Numbered from the stretch's first letter, positions 17,365 through 27,336 are shown. The stretch is DNA of 64,000 bases from Intestinibacillus massiliensis (GCA_029267335.1 JAJUJC010000004.1:62001-126000); one strand, 5' to 3'. Notes: generated by a model not told the origin, from the sequence alone. Program-made: numbers and translations.

Positions 17365-19290
17365 TTAGCAGAACTTTGCGCCCGCTTCGATGGCGTCATC
17401 GAGCATGACAAGGTTGAGTTTGCCGTCCTTCTCGGCGGAAAGCAGCATGCCGCGGCTCTCCTGGCCCATCATCTTACGGGGCGGCAGGTTGGTGACTGCG
17501 ACGACGGTCTTGCCGACCAGCTCTTCCGGCTTGTAATACTTTGCGATGCCGGACAGAATCTGACGCGGCGTGCCCGAGCCGTCGTCCAGCGCGAACTTGA
17601 GCAGCTTTTCGCTCTTCTTGACATTCTCGCAGGACACGACCTTGCACACCGTCATGTCGACCTTGCAGAAGGTGTCAAAGTCGATGTCGGGCAGGAACGT
17701 GACCTTGGGTGCGTTCTGCACGGCGTGCTTCTCTTCAATCTCCGCGAGCACCTTGGGGATGTCGATGCGGTTGAACAGGATTTCTGCCGTGCCGACCGTA
17801 CCGCCGACCGGCATGCCATCAAACGATGCGAGCGAGGGAACGCCCTTGTTGTCCACGCCGAGCTGCTCAAAAATCTTGCCTGCGGTCGCGGGCAGATACG
17901 CTTCGAGCATGGTCGCCGCAAACCGGATGGACTCGAGCAGATTGTACAGCACCGTGCCCAGACGCTCGCGCGCGTTTTCATCCTTGGCGAGTGCCCACGG
18001 CATGGTTTCGTCGATATATTTGTTCGAGCGGCGCAGCAGCGTGAAGATTTCGTCGATCGCGTCCGCGACGTGCAGGCCCTTCATCTTCGCCTCGACCGCC
18101 GCCGGCAGCGCAAGCGCAAGCGCGCGCAGCTCTTCGTCGACCGGCTCCGCCGCGGTCGGCGCGCAGATCTTACCATCAAAATACTTGTGCGTCATCGCGA
18201 TGGTGCGGTTGACGAGATTGCCCAGCACGTTTGCAAGGTCGGAGTTGATGCGCTCCATCATGAGCTCATACGAGATCACGCCGTCGTTTGCAAACGGCAT
18301 TTCGTGTAGCACATAATAGCGCACCGCGTCCACGCCAAACAGCTCGACGAGATCGTCGGCATAGATGACGTTGCCGAGCGACTTGGACATTTTGCCGTCA
18401 CCCACAAGCAGCCACGGATGACCAAAGACCTGCTTGGGCAGTTCCTCTCCGAGCGCCATGAGGAAGATCGGCCAGTAGATGGTGTGGAAACGGATGATGT
18501 CCTTACCGATCAGGTGCACGTCCGCCGGCCAAAAGCGCTTGTAGTGCGCGTCGTGGTTTCCGTCCGGATCGTAGCCGCAGAAGGTGATATAGTTGGTGAG
18601 CGCATCCAGCCAGACGTAAATGACATGCTTGTCATCAAATGTGACCGGAATGCCCCAGGTGAACGAGGTGCGCGACACGCACAGATCCTGCAATCCCGGC
18701 TTGAGGAAGTTGTTGACCATCTCGTTCTTGCGGCTCTCGGGCTGAATGAAATCGGGATGCTCCTCGATATACTGCATCAGGCGGTCGGCATATTTGCTCA
18801 TGCGGAAGAAATACGCTTCTTCCTCCGCGTCGATGACCGGACGGCCGCAGTCCGGACAGCAGCCGTTCACGAGCTGGCTCTCGGTCCAGAAGGACTCGCA
18901 CGGCGTGCAGTATTTGCCCTTGTAGCTGCCCTTATAGATGTCGCCCTGCTCGTAGAGCTTCTGAAAAATCTTCTGCACCTTGGCGGTGTGCTCCGCGTCG
19001 GTCGTGCGCACGAACTTGTCGTAGGTGGTGTTCATCAGATCCCAGATGTCCTTGATCTGTCCCGCAACGCCGTCGACATACGCCTGCGGTGTAATGCCCG
19101 CTGCCGCCGCCTTCTGCTCGATCTTCAGGCCGTGCTCATCCGTGCCGGTCTGGAAATAAACGTCGTAACCGGTCATGCGCTTATAACGCGCGATCGCGTC
19201 CGCCAGCACGATCTCGTAGGTGTTGCCGATATGCGGCTTTGCCGAGGTGTAGGCGATTGCGGTCGATATATAATAGGGTTTTTTCTCCAT
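17365..19290 (-). CDS. metG: methionyl-tRNA synthetase
   Basis: A 641-residue class I synthetase charging tRNA-Met. HIGH is seen as PHIGN (19-23), KMSKS as DGKMSKSLGN (near 300). A four-cysteine zinc knuckle (CTPC...CCPDC, about 127-147) lies in the connective peptide, and an anticodon-binding helical domain follows. The C-terminal tRNA-binding OB fold (about 540-641) is present (FCKVDMTVCKV...GIAKYYKPEELVGKTVVAVTNL). The ATG has AAAAAGGAG 13-14 bases upstream. No T-box leader is visible; a consensus promoter lies at 19330-19358. Confidence 0.98.
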   Translation of the reverse strand: MEKKPYYISTAIAYTSAKPHIGNTYEIVLADAIARYKRMTGYDVYFQTGTDEHGLKIEQKAAAAGITPQAYVDGVAGQIKDIWDLMNTTYDKFVRTTDAEHTAKVQKIFQKLYEQGDIYKGSYKGKYCTPCESFWTESQLVNGCCPDCGRPVIDAEEEAYFFRMSKYADRLMQYIEEHPDFIQPESRKNEMVNNFLKPGLQDLCVSRTSFTWGIPVTFDDKHVIYVWLDALTNYITFCGYDPDGNHDAHYKRFWPADVHLIGKDIIRFHTIYWPIFLMALGEELPKQVFGHPWLLVGDGKMSKSLGNVIYADDLVELFGVDAVRYYVLHEMPFANDGVISYELMMERINSDLANVLGNLVNRTIAMTHKYFDGKICAPTAAEPVDEELRALALALPAAVEAKMKGLHVADAIDEIFTLLRRSNKYIDETMPWALAKDENARERLGTVLYNLLESIRFAATMLEAYLPATAGKIFEQLGVDNKGVPSLASFDGMPVGGTVGTAEILFNRIDIPKVLAEIEEKHAVQNAPKVTFLPDIDFDTFCKVDMTVCKVVSCENVKKSEKLLKFALDDGSGTPRQILSGIAKYYKPEELVGKTVVAVTNLPPRKMMGQESRGMLLSAEKDGKLNLVMLDDAIEAGAKFC

Positions 19291-19329
19291 AGCCTTTGTT
19301 TCCGCTCCTTTTTATTCCGTCTATTCCTT

Positions 19330-19358
19330 ATTATATCCATTATAGCCGCGAAACACAA
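19330..19358 (-). promoter_or_regulatory. sigma-A promoter of metG
   Basis: Minus-strand TTGTGT (19353-19358), a 17-base spacer and TATAAT (19330-19335), about 40 bases before the ATG. The rest of the 348-base metG/pyc intergenic region (19359-19496) shows no gene or conserved leader. Confidence 0.7.
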
Positions 19359-19496
19359 GAGAGAAAAGGTCGCTTCGTGACTTTTACGGTCGAAACGAAC
19401 GGGTTTGTCTTACGGCGACAGTCTCGGCTGTGTCCGCGCAGCACGCACACAGACAACTTGCACAGAAATGCAAATTGCAATTTGTAGAATGTTAGA

Positions 19497-19525
19497 TTGC
19501 AGGATGACCCGCAAAACGGTATAAT
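19497..19525 (+). promoter_or_regulatory. sigma-A promoter of pyc
   Basis: TTGCAG (19497-19502), a 17-base spacer and TATAAT (19520-19525). This leaves an untranslated leader of about 107 bases with no recognised riboswitch. Confidence 0.75.
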
Positions 19526-19638
19526 GAAGCCAAGCTATCGCATGGCACTAACGGCATATTTTTCACGGCATTTCATTGTATATCGAATTTTTACCTATTT
19601 TATCGCAAGTGGTTCTATACAGAAAGGAGTGCATACCC

Positions 19639-22600
19639 GTGCAAGTTTGCAAGTTCAATAAGGTTCTTGTTGCAAATCGTGGAGAAATCGCGATGCGTGT
19701 CTTTCGCGCGTGCTACGATCTCGGTCTACAGACCGTCGCAGTCTACTCCAAGGAGGACACCTACGCCATGTTCCGCACGCGCGCGGACGAGGCGTATCTC
19801 ATCGGCGACAACAAAAGCCCGCTTGGCGCGTATCTCGACATCGACGGCATCATCGACCTCGCCAAGCGCCGCCACGTCGACGCGATCCACCCCGGCTACG
19901 GTTTTTTATCGGAAAATGCGGACTTTGCACGCGCCTGCGAGCGTGAGGGCATCACGTTCATCGGTCCGGATTCGGCCGTGCTCGACCGTATGGGTGACAA
20001 GCTGACCGCCAAGGCGATTGCCAAGGCGTGCGATGTGCCGACCATCCCCGGCTCGGAGCAGCCGCTCGCGGACGCGGACGAAGCGCTCGAAAAAGCACTC
20101 GCCTATGGCTTCCCGATCATCCTCAAGGCGGCGGGCGGCGGCGGCGGACGCGGCATGCGCCGCTGCGACAGCGCGGACGAGGTCAAGCCCGCCTTCGCCC
20201 TTGTCGAAAGCGAAGCGCGCAAGGCATTCGGCAATGCCAATATTTTCATGGAAAAATATCTGGTCGAGCCAAAGCACATCGAGGTGCAGATTTTAGGCGA
20301 CCGCCAAGGCAACGTCGTGCACCTGTTCGAGCGCGATTGTTCGCTGCAGCGCCGCTACCAGAAGGTCGTGGAGTACGCGCCCGCGTGGTCTGTGCCGCAG
20401 TCCGTGCGCGAGCAGCTCTATGCCGACGCGGTCAAGGTCGCGCAGTACGTCGACTATGTCTCGGCGGGGACGGTCGAGTTTCTCGTCGACAAGGCAGGCA
20501 ACCACTACTTTATCGAGATGAACCCGCGCATTCAGGTCGAGCACACAGTCACCGAGGAGGTGACAGGCATCGACCTCGTGCGCGCGCAGATCCTCATTGC
20601 GGAGGGACACGCGCTGTCGACCCCTGAGATTGGCATCCACAGTCAGGACGACGTGCATCTGAGCGGCTACGCGCTGCAATGCCGCGTCACGACCGAGGAC
20701 CCCGCGAACCAGTTTGCGCCTGACACCGGCAAGATCACCGCATATCGCTCGGGCGGTGGCTTCGGTGTACGTCTCGACGGCGGCAACGCCTACACCGGTG
20801 CGGTCATCTCCCCCTATTACGATTCGCTGCTCGTCAAGGTCACGACATGGGACAACACGTTCGAGGGCGTGTGTCGCAAGGCGCTGCGCGCCATCAGCGA
20901 GGAGCACATCCGCGGCGTCAAGACCAACATCCCCTTTGTGACGAACATTTTACAGCATCCGGTGTTCCGCGCAGGGCAGTGTCACACGCGCTTTATCGAC
21001 GAAACGACCGAGCTCTTCGAGTTTGCCGACAGCCGCGACCGCGCGACCAAGGTGCTGCGCTACATCGCAAAAATTCAGGTCGACAACCCATCCGCCGAGC
21101 GCGCGCAGTACGACATCCCGCGATTCCCGCAAGCGCAGCACGCGCCGCAGGCAGGGCTCAAGCAGCTGCTCGACGAAAAAGGCCCGGAAGCGGTGCGCGA
21201 CTGGGTGCTCAGTCAGAAAAAGCTGCTCATCACGGACACGACGATGCGCGACGCGCACCAGTCGCTGCTCGCAACGCACATGCGCACGCGCGACATGGTG
21301 GGCGCGGCGGACGGCACGGCGGACATCCTGCGCGACTGCTTCTCGCTCGAAATGTGGGGCGGTGCGACGTTCGACGTCGCCTATCGCTTCCTGCATGAGT
21401 CCCCGTGGGAGCGTCTCGATCTGCTGCGCAAGAAAATTCCGAATATTCCGTTCCAGATGCTGCTGCGCGGCGCGAATGCCGTCGGCTACACGAACTATCC
21501 TGACAATCTCGTGCGCGCGTTCATCGCAGAGGCCGCTAAGACCGGCATCGACGTATTCCGCATCTTCGACTCGCTCAACTGGGTACCCGGCATGGAGATC
21601 GCCATGGACGAAGTCCTCAAGCAGGGCAAGCTGTGCGAAGCAACGCTGTGCTACACGGGCGACATCCTCGACCCCAAGCGCGACAAATACACACTGGGCT
21701 ACTATGTGAACCTCGCCAAGGAACTGGAAAAGCGCGGTGCGCACACGCTGTGCATCAAGGATATGTCGGGTCTGCTCAAGCCCTATGCGGCAAAAAAACT
21801 GGTCACCGCGCTCAAAAACGAGGTTGGACTGCCCATTCATCTGCACACGCACGACACCTCGGGCAATCAGGTGGCGGCGCTGCTCATGGCGGCGGAGGCA
21901 GGCGTCGACATCGTCGATGTTGCGATCGACTCCATGAGCTCGATGACGAGCCAGCCCTCTATGAACGCGATCGTCACCGCACTGCAAGGGCAGGAGCGCG
22001 ACACTGGTTTGGACCCGTGCCGTTTGCAGGAATTGAGCGACTACTGGTCGGATGTGCGCCTGCGCTATGACAGCTTTGAAGCGCACATTAAAAATCCCTC
22101 GACCGATATTTACCGCTACGAAATGCCCGGCGGACAGTACACGAACCTCAAGGCGCAGGTGGAAAGCCTCGGTCTGGGCACAAAGTTCGACGCGGTCAAG
22201 GAGATGTACAAGACCGTCAACACTATGCTCGGCGACATCGTCAAGGTGACGCCTTCCTCCAAAATGGTGGGCGATCTCGCGATCTTCATGGTGCAGAATG
22301 ATCTGACGCCCGACAACATCGTCGAACGCGGTGAAGCGCTCACCTTCCCCGACTCGGTCGTGTCCTACTTCAAGGGCATGATGGGTCAGCCTGCGTGGGG
22401 CTTCCCGCCTGAGCTGCAGCGCGTCGTGCTCAAGGGCGAAACACCGATCACCTGCCGCCCTGGCGAGCTGCTGCCGCCCATCGACTTCGAGAAAGCCGCA
22501 GATGAAGTGCGGGCGTTCTATCCTGAGGCGTCTCACCGCTCGGTGCTGTCGTGGTGCCTGTATCCCAAGGTGGTCGAGGAGTTCTGCCGCCACCGCAAGG

Positions 22601-23061
22601 AATATGGCTACATCGCGCGCATGGGCAGCCATGTGTTCTTCAATGGCATGGCGCTCGGTGAAACCAATAAGATCGACATTGAGGATGGCAAAACGCTGGT
22701 CATCAAGTACCTTGGTCTGGGCGACTGGAACGACGACGGCACACGCAATGTGCTCTTTGAGCTAAACGGTATGCGCCGCGAGGTCGCGGTGCCCGACGAG
22801 CACGCAGAAACCAAGGCAAGCCATACCGTGCTCGCAGACCCCGCAGACAAGAGTCAGGTCGGCGCGTCCATTCCGGGCATGGTATCCAAGGTATGCGTCA
22901 AGGCGGGCGACCGTGTGACGCAAAATCAGGTCGTCGCGGTCATCGAGGCGATGAAGATGGAGACCTCGGTCGTCGCGCGCATGGACGGCATGGTCGAGCG
23001 TGTCCTCGTCGCGGAGGGCAGCACCGTCAAGGCGGGCGAACTGCTCCTGACAACCGTATAA
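19639..23061 (+). CDS. pyc: pyruvate carboxylase
   Basis: A 1140-residue biotin enzyme converting pyruvate, bicarbonate and ATP to oxaloacetate (anaplerosis). The biotin carboxylase/ATP-grasp part (1-460) shows KVLVANRGEIAMRVFRAC, a glycine-rich AAGGGGGRGMR loop and FIEMNPRIQVEHTVTEEVTG. The carboxyltransferase TIM barrel (about 530-810) has TTMRDAHQSLLATHMR, FRIFDSLNW and HLHTHDTSGN. The C-terminal biotinyl domain carries EAMKMET with biotinyl Lys1106. GTG 19639 was chosen: AGAAAGGAG lies about nine bases upstream and the protein then begins as in homologues, whereas the longer frame to 19576 has no ribosome site. Confidence 0.97.
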   Translation: MQVCKFNKVLVANRGEIAMRVFRACYDLGLQTVAVYSKEDTYAMFRTRADEAYLIGDNKSPLGAYLDIDGIIDLAKRRHVDAIHPGYGFLSENADFARACEREGITFIGPDSAVLDRMGDKLTAKAIAKACDVPTIPGSEQPLADADEALEKALAYGFPIILKAAGGGGGRGMRRCDSADEVKPAFALVESEARKAFGNANIFMEKYLVEPKHIEVQILGDRQGNVVHLFERDCSLQRRYQKVVEYAPAWSVPQSVREQLYADAVKVAQYVDYVSAGTVEFLVDKAGNHYFIEMNPRIQVEHTVTEEVTGIDLVRAQILIAEGHALSTPEIGIHSQDDVHLSGYALQCRVTTEDPANQFAPDTGKITAYRSGGGFGVRLDGGNAYTGAVISPYYDSLLVKVTTWDNTFEGVCRKALRAISEEHIRGVKTNIPFVTNILQHPVFRAGQCHTRFIDETTELFEFADSRDRATKVLRYIAKIQVDNPSAERAQYDIPRFPQAQHAPQAGLKQLLDEKGPEAVRDWVLSQKKLLITDTTMRDAHQSLLATHMRTRDMVGAADGTADILRDCFSLEMWGGATFDVAYRFLHESPWERLDLLRKKIPNIPFQMLLRGANAVGYTNYPDNLVRAFIAEAAKTGIDVFRIFDSLNWVPGMEIAMDEVLKQGKLCEATLCYTGDILDPKRDKYTLGYYVNLAKELEKRGAHTLCIKDMSGLLKPYAAKKLVTALKNEVGLPIHLHTHDTSGNQVAALLMAAEAGVDIVDVAIDSMSSMTSQPSMNAIVTALQGQERDTGLDPCRLQELSDYWSDVRLRYDSFEAHIKNPSTDIYRYEMPGGQYTNLKAQVESLGLGTKFDAVKEMYKTVNTMLGDIVKVTPSSKMVGDLAIFMVQNDLTPDNIVERGEALTFPDSVVSYFKGMMGQPAWGFPPELQRVVLKGETPITCRPGELLPPIDFEKAADEVRAFYPEASHRSVLSWCLYPKVVEEFCRHRKEYGYIARMGSHVFFNGMALGETNKIDIEDGKTLVIKYLGLGDWNDDGTRNVLFELNGMRREVAVPDEHAETKASHTVLADPADKSQVGASIPGMVSKVCVKAGDRVTQNQVVAVIEAMKMETSVVARMDGMVERVLVAEGSTVKAGELLLTTV

Positions 23062-23065
23062 GCGC

Positions 23066-23101
23066 AAAAAAACGGTGGTACAGATCGTACCACCGTTTTT
23101 T
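23066..23101. terminator. bidirectional terminator between pyc and ychF
   Basis: AAAAAACGGTGGTAC and GTACCACCGTTTTTT form an almost perfect palindrome with T6 on either strand. Confidence 0.95.
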
Positions 23102-23109
23102 GCATCGCC

Positions 23110-24213
23110 TTACACGTTGAAGCGGAACAGCACGACATCACCGTCCTGCATGACGTATTCCTTGCCTTCCGAGCGCATCAGACCCTTTTCACGCGCCGCC
23201 GCAAGCGAGCCGCACGCCATGAGATCGTCATAGGACACGACCTCGGCACGGATGAAACCGCGCTCAAAGTCGGTATGGATCTTGCCCGCTGCCTGCGGTG
23301 CCTTCGTGCCCTTCTTGATCGTCCACGCGCGCACCTCCTGCTCACCCGCGGTGAGGTAGCTCATCAGTCCGAGCAGATCGTAGCACACGCGGATCAGGCG
23401 GTCGAGTCCGGATTCCGCCAGACCCAGCTCCCCGAGGAACATTTCGCGCTCCTCCGGCTCCAAACTTGCAATGTCCTGCTCGAGCTTTGCGCAGATGGGC
23501 AGCACCTGTGCACCCTCTTCCGCCGCGATGCTCTTGACCGCCTCAAAGCGCGCGGATTCCGCCGCGTCTCCCGTGAAGCCCGCCTCATCCATATTCGCGG
23601 CATAGATGACCGGCTTCGCGGTGAGCAGTTCGCTCTCGCTCAGCACACGCTGTACGTCCTCGTCGTCGGCAAAGCCCGCAAAGGTGCGCGCAGTCTTGCC
23701 GTCCTCGAGGTGCGCCTTGAGCTTTTCAAGGATCTCTACGTCGAGCATCAGCTTTTTATCCGCCTTTGCCGCCTTCTTGGTGCGCTCGATGCGGCGGTCG
23801 ACCATTTCCATATCCGACAGGATCAGCTCAAGATTGATCGTCTCGATGTCGCGCGACGGGTCTACGCTGCCCTCGACGTGGACGATGTTCTCGTCCTCAA
23901 AGCAGCGCACGACGTGCACGATGGCGTCGACCTCGCGGATGTGGGACAGGAACTTGTTGCCCAAGCCCTCGCCCTTAGATGCGCCGCGCACCAGACCCGC
24001 GATGTCGACGAACTCAACGACCGCCGGCGTGGTCTTTTTCGCGTGATACAGATCGGTTAGCGGCTGCAAGCGGTAATCCGGCACGGCGACCATCCCGACG
24101 TTGGGGTCGATCGTGCAGAACGGATAGTTGGCGCTCTCTGCGCCGGCATCCGTGATGGCGTTGAACAGGGTGGACTTGCCGACGTTCGGCAGTCCCACGA
24201 TTCCGAGCTTCAT
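23110..24213 (-). CDS. ychF: YchF/OLA1 family P-loop ATPase
   Basis: A 367-residue Obg-related P-loop protein that prefers ATP and associates with ribosomes. Walker A is GLPNVGKS (7-14), followed by the switch region TIDPNVGMV, the G3 motif [20 protein letters not shown], and the altered NKxD (YAANMDE). A coiled-coil insertion (about 130-200) and the C-terminal TGS domain ([31 protein letters not shown]) complete the family layout. ATG 24213 has GGAGGA eight bases upstream; the longer frame is untranslated leader. Monocistronic. Confidence 0.97.
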   Translation of the reverse strand: MKLGIVGLPNVGKSTLFNAITDAGAESANYPFCTIDPNVGMVAVPDYRLQPLTDLYHAKKTTPAVVEFVDIAGLVRGASKGEGLGNKFLSHIREVDAIVHVVRCFEDENIVHVEGSVDPSRDIETINLELILSDMEMVDRRIERTKKAAKADKKLMLDVEILEKLKAHLEDGKTARTFAGFADDEDVQRVLSESELLTAKPVIYAANMDEAGFTGDAAESARFEAVKSIAAEEGAQVLPICAKLEQDIASLEPEEREMFLGELGLAESGLDRLIRVCYDLLGLMSYLTAGEQEVRAWTIKKGTKAPQAAGKIHTDFERGFIRAEVVSYDDLMACGSLAAAREKGLMRSEGKEYVMQDGDVVLFRFNV

Positions 24214-24377
24214 AGTGTGATTCCTCCAGATTGTTTCTATACAAATTGTAATATTTTTAATTTTTATAATATTTCTGTACGCGTTGCATCGCGTTCGCTT
24301 GCTTGTCCTGTAACAGTATAGCGTTTTTTCGCACTTTTTGCAAGGAATAACTTGCGTTTTTGCCACTGCTTTGGGCA

Positions 24378-24406
24378 TTGCGTAATGTGTATGCGCCCTG
24401 TATAAT
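24378..24406 (+). promoter_or_regulatory. sigma-A promoter of the zinc-PLC-like gene
   Basis: TTGCGT (24378-24383), 17-base spacer, TATAAT (24401-24406). Confidence 0.65.
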
Positions 24407-24451
24407 AGAAGCAAAGGAATGGAAAATACGGAGCGTCAGGAGGGAAAGCAT

Positions 24452-25372
24452 ATGCCATCGCTCGTCACACATCATCATTTTGCGGTTTTGGTACAGCAAG
24501 CCGCCGAACCCGATCTGCGCAACGCCTGCGATGTCAGTCCGTCTGCCTATCGCTGGGGCGCACAGGGACCGGATATTCTGTTTTTCCACAATGCGCCGTT
24601 CGGCAGCCGCACCTCGCTTTTAGGGCATCGCATGCATGCCGGACGCGTCGCGGAAGCGTTCAATGCGCTCGTGCACAGTGCCGTGCGACAGCACGATCCT
24701 GCCGCGCTGTCTTATCTGCTCGGCTTCTGCACACATTATGTGCTCGACCGCCGCACACATCCTTATATTCAGGACACGATTGAAACGCAGCTCATGTCGC
24801 GCTACCCCGATTATGACGAGGATGCATGCCACCGTTTGTGCGAAGCCGACCTTGACGGACAGATCATTACAAACTACATTTCCGGCGAGCAGGAGAGCTT
24901 TGAAGCGTTCCGCCTGCTCGATGCGCCGAGCGCGCAGGTCGGGCGGCTGATCGGGCGGATGCTGACCGACGTGGGTGAGCCGGTCTATCATGTGGATACC
25001 GCCCCGCCCCGCGTGGAAAGCGCGATGCGCACGATGCGGCTCGTCTATAACATCCTGCACGGCGGCAGCCGCGATGGTGCGCGCGGACAGATCGAGCTGT
25101 TTGAGCGCATGCTCGGTCAGCCCGGACTGCTCTCGACCATGCTGCGCCCAGTCACGCCACTGCCTGCGGACTGTGCCAATCTCGCGCATCGCGTGTGGCA
25201 CAAGCCCGACGTGCCGGAAATCGACCGCACCGATAGCTTTTTTGAGCTTTTTGAGTCCTCCGTGCAGCCTGCACTGTCGCTTTGGCGCGCGATTTCCAAC
25301 TGCTATCACCGCGGCACTCCGCTCAATCCGCTGTTCTTCCCCGCAAATTACAACGGCATGCCCGAGTTGTGA
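24452..25372 (+). CDS. zinc-dependent phospholipase C-like domain protein
   Basis: A 306-residue protein whose N-terminal half resembles the Zn-dependent PLC/nuclease-P1 fold used by uncharacterised Firmicutes proteins. THHHFA (6-11), WGAQGPDILFF, LGHRMHAG and LGFCTHYVLDRRTHPYI contain the His/Asp residues expected to bind metals. There is no signal peptide, so unlike secreted clostridial alpha-toxin it should be cytoplasmic; substrate unknown. ATG 24452 is preceded by AGGAGGG. The C-terminal 120 residues are helical without recognised motif. Own promoter; no terminator was identified in the 25373-25435 gap. Confidence 0.75.
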   Translation: MPSLVTHHHFAVLVQQAAEPDLRNACDVSPSAYRWGAQGPDILFFHNAPFGSRTSLLGHRMHAGRVAEAFNALVHSAVRQHDPAALSYLLGFCTHYVLDRRTHPYIQDTIETQLMSRYPDYDEDACHRLCEADLDGQIITNYISGEQESFEAFRLLDAPSAQVGRLIGRMLTDVGEPVYHVDTAPPRVESAMRTMRLVYNILHGGSRDGARGQIELFERMLGQPGLLSTMLRPVTPLPADCANLAHRVWHKPDVPEIDRTDSFFELFESSVQPALSLWRAISNCYHRGTPLNPLFFPANYNGMPEL

Positions 25373-25435
25373 GCCGATATGATACGCGCCGTCCGTGAAT
25401 ATTTGGTGAACATTCCCGCAAAAGTTCCCTTTTCC

Positions 25436-25464
25436 TTGACAAAAAATCAAATTGGTAGTATGAT
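25436..25464 (+). promoter_or_regulatory. sigma-A promoter of the M23 peptidase gene
   Basis: TTGACA (25436-25441), 17-base spacer, TATGAT (25459-25464). A small CGTTAC/GTAACG inverted repeat follows in the leader (25471-25504). Confidence 0.8.
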
Positions 25465-25520
25465 AGATTTCGTTACCGATTTGTAACTATTCTACTTTGT
25501 AACGGAAAGGGGCTGACTGC

Positions 25521-27071
25521 GTGCCGCGCGGGGGACTTCCCTCAGTGCGCCGCGAGATGCTTATGTCACAAAATTCACACGATCCCCATCGTGGGCGCGA
25601 ACGGTGGACGGCGCTCGTTTCGCGCATTGTACTGCTGTTTTCGCTTGTTTGGCTCACGCTGACCAACGCTGCGCATGCCGTGCGCATGGCTTGGCTGCGC
25701 TTTTACTATGACCACCTGTACCACCGTCTGCGCGGCGTACGCCATGCGGCAGAGGCTTTGCGGCACAGCCGCGTGCAGCTCTGGTCTCTCATCGTCACGG
25801 TCGTGCTGCTCGTCCCCATGATCTCCTTCATGCGGGTCGGCGTTGCGGTCACGGTCGACGGCCGCGTGCTCGGCTATGCCGAAAGCGAAAGCGAAGTCGC
25901 ACAGGCGTGCCGCACACTTGAGCAAAACTCGAGCGAGGTGCTCGGTCAGCCGTTCGACCTCAATGCGGACATTTCCTACACCGTCGCGGTCGCGCCGCAG
26001 ACCAGCTTCCTGAGCGCGGAAGAGCTGCCCGACGTCATCGCACAGAATGTCGACTCGCTTGCGACGATCGCGGTCGTCACGGTGGACGGCGAGTCGGTCG
26101 GTGCGACAGCGGATGCCGCGCAGGCACAGCAGGTGCTGCAAGAGCTCAAGGCGGAATATGCGCAGGACGATCCCACAGCGAGCGTACAGTTTCTACAGGA
26201 TGTCAAGGTCGAAACCATGCAGGCTCCTACCGAGTTGCTGCTCGATGAAAGCACATTGCTGAACAAGCTGTCCTCCACCACGCTGCAGGAGCAGACCTAC
26301 ACGGTGGACGACGACGATACGATGACCTCGATCGCGCAGTCGCAGGGCATGAAGGTCAGTGAATTACAGGCACTCAACCCGAACGTCGTGCCCGAGCGCA
26401 TGGCGCCCGGGCTCAAGCTGACCGTCAAGGCGGCGGCACCGGTGGTTTCCGTACAGGTCACCCGCAAGGTCAGCTATACCGAAAACATTCCGTACACTAC
26501 GGTCACCCGTGAAAACGCCAACCTTGGCCGCGGCAAGACACAGGTCGCGCAGCAAGGCGCGGCGGGTGCGGCTGCCGTCACGGCACAGGTCGTCACCGTC
26601 AACGGCGAAGAGACCGACCGCACGATCCTCAGCCGCACTGTCACCAAGCAGCCGGTCAGCAAGATCGTCGAGGTCGGCACCAAGAATCTCGGCATCGGCA
26701 CCGGAAACCTCATCTCCCCGATCGCAAACGGCACAATCACTTCGGGCTACAAATGGCGTTGGGGCCGCTTCCACAAGGGTATCGACTACGGCACGCCGAC
26801 CGGGACCACGGTCCGCGCTGCGGATAACGGCAAGGTCATCGTGTCGGGATATTCGACCGGCGGCTACGGCTACTATATCATCATCGACCACGGCAACGGC
26901 ATGAAAACGCTGTACGGCCACAACTCGCAGTTGCTCGTCGATGTCGGTGATGTGGTCGAGCAGGGACAGACGATTGCCCGTTCGGGCAACACCGGCAACT
27001 CGACCGGTCCGCACTGCCACTTTGAAGTGCTCATCAACGACGCAAATGTCAACCCCGCAAACTATGTTTGA
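25521..27071 (+). CDS. M23 family peptidase with LysM and G5 domains
   Basis: A 516-residue envelope protein. A basic N-terminal region precedes a membrane helix (about 89-107), then a linker, a LysM wall-binding motif (about 252-297, YTVDDDDTMTSIAQSQGMKVSELQALNP), a G5-like domain (about 302-390) and a C-terminal M23 LytM metallopeptidase. Zinc ligands His418 and Asp422 (HKGIDYG) and His498/His500 (PHCHFE) are all present, so cleavage of peptidoglycan cross-bridges is plausible. The start is GTG 25521, with GAAAGGGG about nine bases upstream; in-frame ATGs at 25557 and 25563 lack ribosome sites. Monocistronic. Confidence 0.9.
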   Translation: MPRGGLPSVRREMLMSQNSHDPHRGRERWTALVSRIVLLFSLVWLTLTNAAHAVRMAWLRFYYDHLYHRLRGVRHAAEALRHSRVQLWSLIVTVVLLVPMISFMRVGVAVTVDGRVLGYAESESEVAQACRTLEQNSSEVLGQPFDLNADISYTVAVAPQTSFLSAEELPDVIAQNVDSLATIAVVTVDGESVGATADAAQAQQVLQELKAEYAQDDPTASVQFLQDVKVETMQAPTELLLDESTLLNKLSSTTLQEQTYTVDDDDTMTSIAQSQGMKVSELQALNPNVVPERMAPGLKLTVKAAAPVVSVQVTRKVSYTENIPYTTVTRENANLGRGKTQVAQQGAAGAAAVTAQVVTVNGEETDRTILSRTVTKQPVSKIVEVGTKNLGIGTGNLISPIANGTITSGYKWRWGRFHKGIDYGTPTGTTVRAADNGKVIVSGYSTGGYGYYIIIDHGNGMKTLYGHNSQLLVDVGDVVEQGQTIARSGNTGNSTGPHCHFEVLINDANVNPANYV

Positions 27072-27075
27072 TACA

Positions 27076-27106
27076 AAGGGCTGCCGATTTTTCGGCAGCC
27101 CTTATT
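27076..27106 (+). terminator. terminator of the M23 peptidase gene
   Basis: AAGGGCTGCCG and CGGCAGCCCTT around a short T-rich loop, then an AT-rich tail. Confidence 0.85.
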
Positions 27107-27191
27107 TGTCAAAAAATTGACATACTTTTTTATAAAACCCGCATGATTTCCGCAATTTGTACACACAAACGACATATTCTTATTTTATACT

Positions 27192-27329
27192 ATAGTCATC
27201 GGTCGGGAACACCGCCGATGACGCGCCTTGTCGGCGCGATCCTCTTTCATATTGCGTCCCCTATCTTTATCCTATATCCCATATCCCTATCAAAAGGCGC
27301 GCCGTTTGGCGCGCCTTTTGGTCTTTTTT
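27192..27329 (+). ncRNA. possible small RNA between convergent genes
   Basis: After a TATACT (27186-27191) come two hairpins (CATCGG...CCGATG at about 27197-27220 and GCGCC/GGCGC at about 27223-27238), a pyrimidine-rich single-stranded stretch (27239-27290) and a very strong terminator. No -35 at proper spacing was found, so expression is doubtful. The alternative is plain intergenic sequence. Confidence 0.3.
27292..27329. terminator. strong GC-rich terminator
   Basis: AAAAGGCGCGCC/GGCGCGCCTTTT palindrome followed by GGTCTTTTTT on the plus strand. It can also stop the minus-strand oxidoreductase transcript, whose stop codon is at 27337. Confidence 0.85.
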
Positions 27330-27336
27330 CTGTGTT

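Noticed and set aside
19291-19638. T-box or amino-acid riboswitch for metG or pyc
   Set aside because: No T-box sequence, specifier hairpin or S-box motif is visible; only two divergent promoters.
20950-22632. 560-codon open frame on the minus strand opposite pyc
   Set aside because: Arg/His/Val-rich antisense shadow of pyruvate carboxylase; no family resemblance.
25471-25504. possible WalR-type site (two TGTAAC) before the M23 peptidase gene
   Set aside because: The half-sites are 16 bases apart start to start, not the 11 needed for the WalR consensus; only a short inverted repeat remains.
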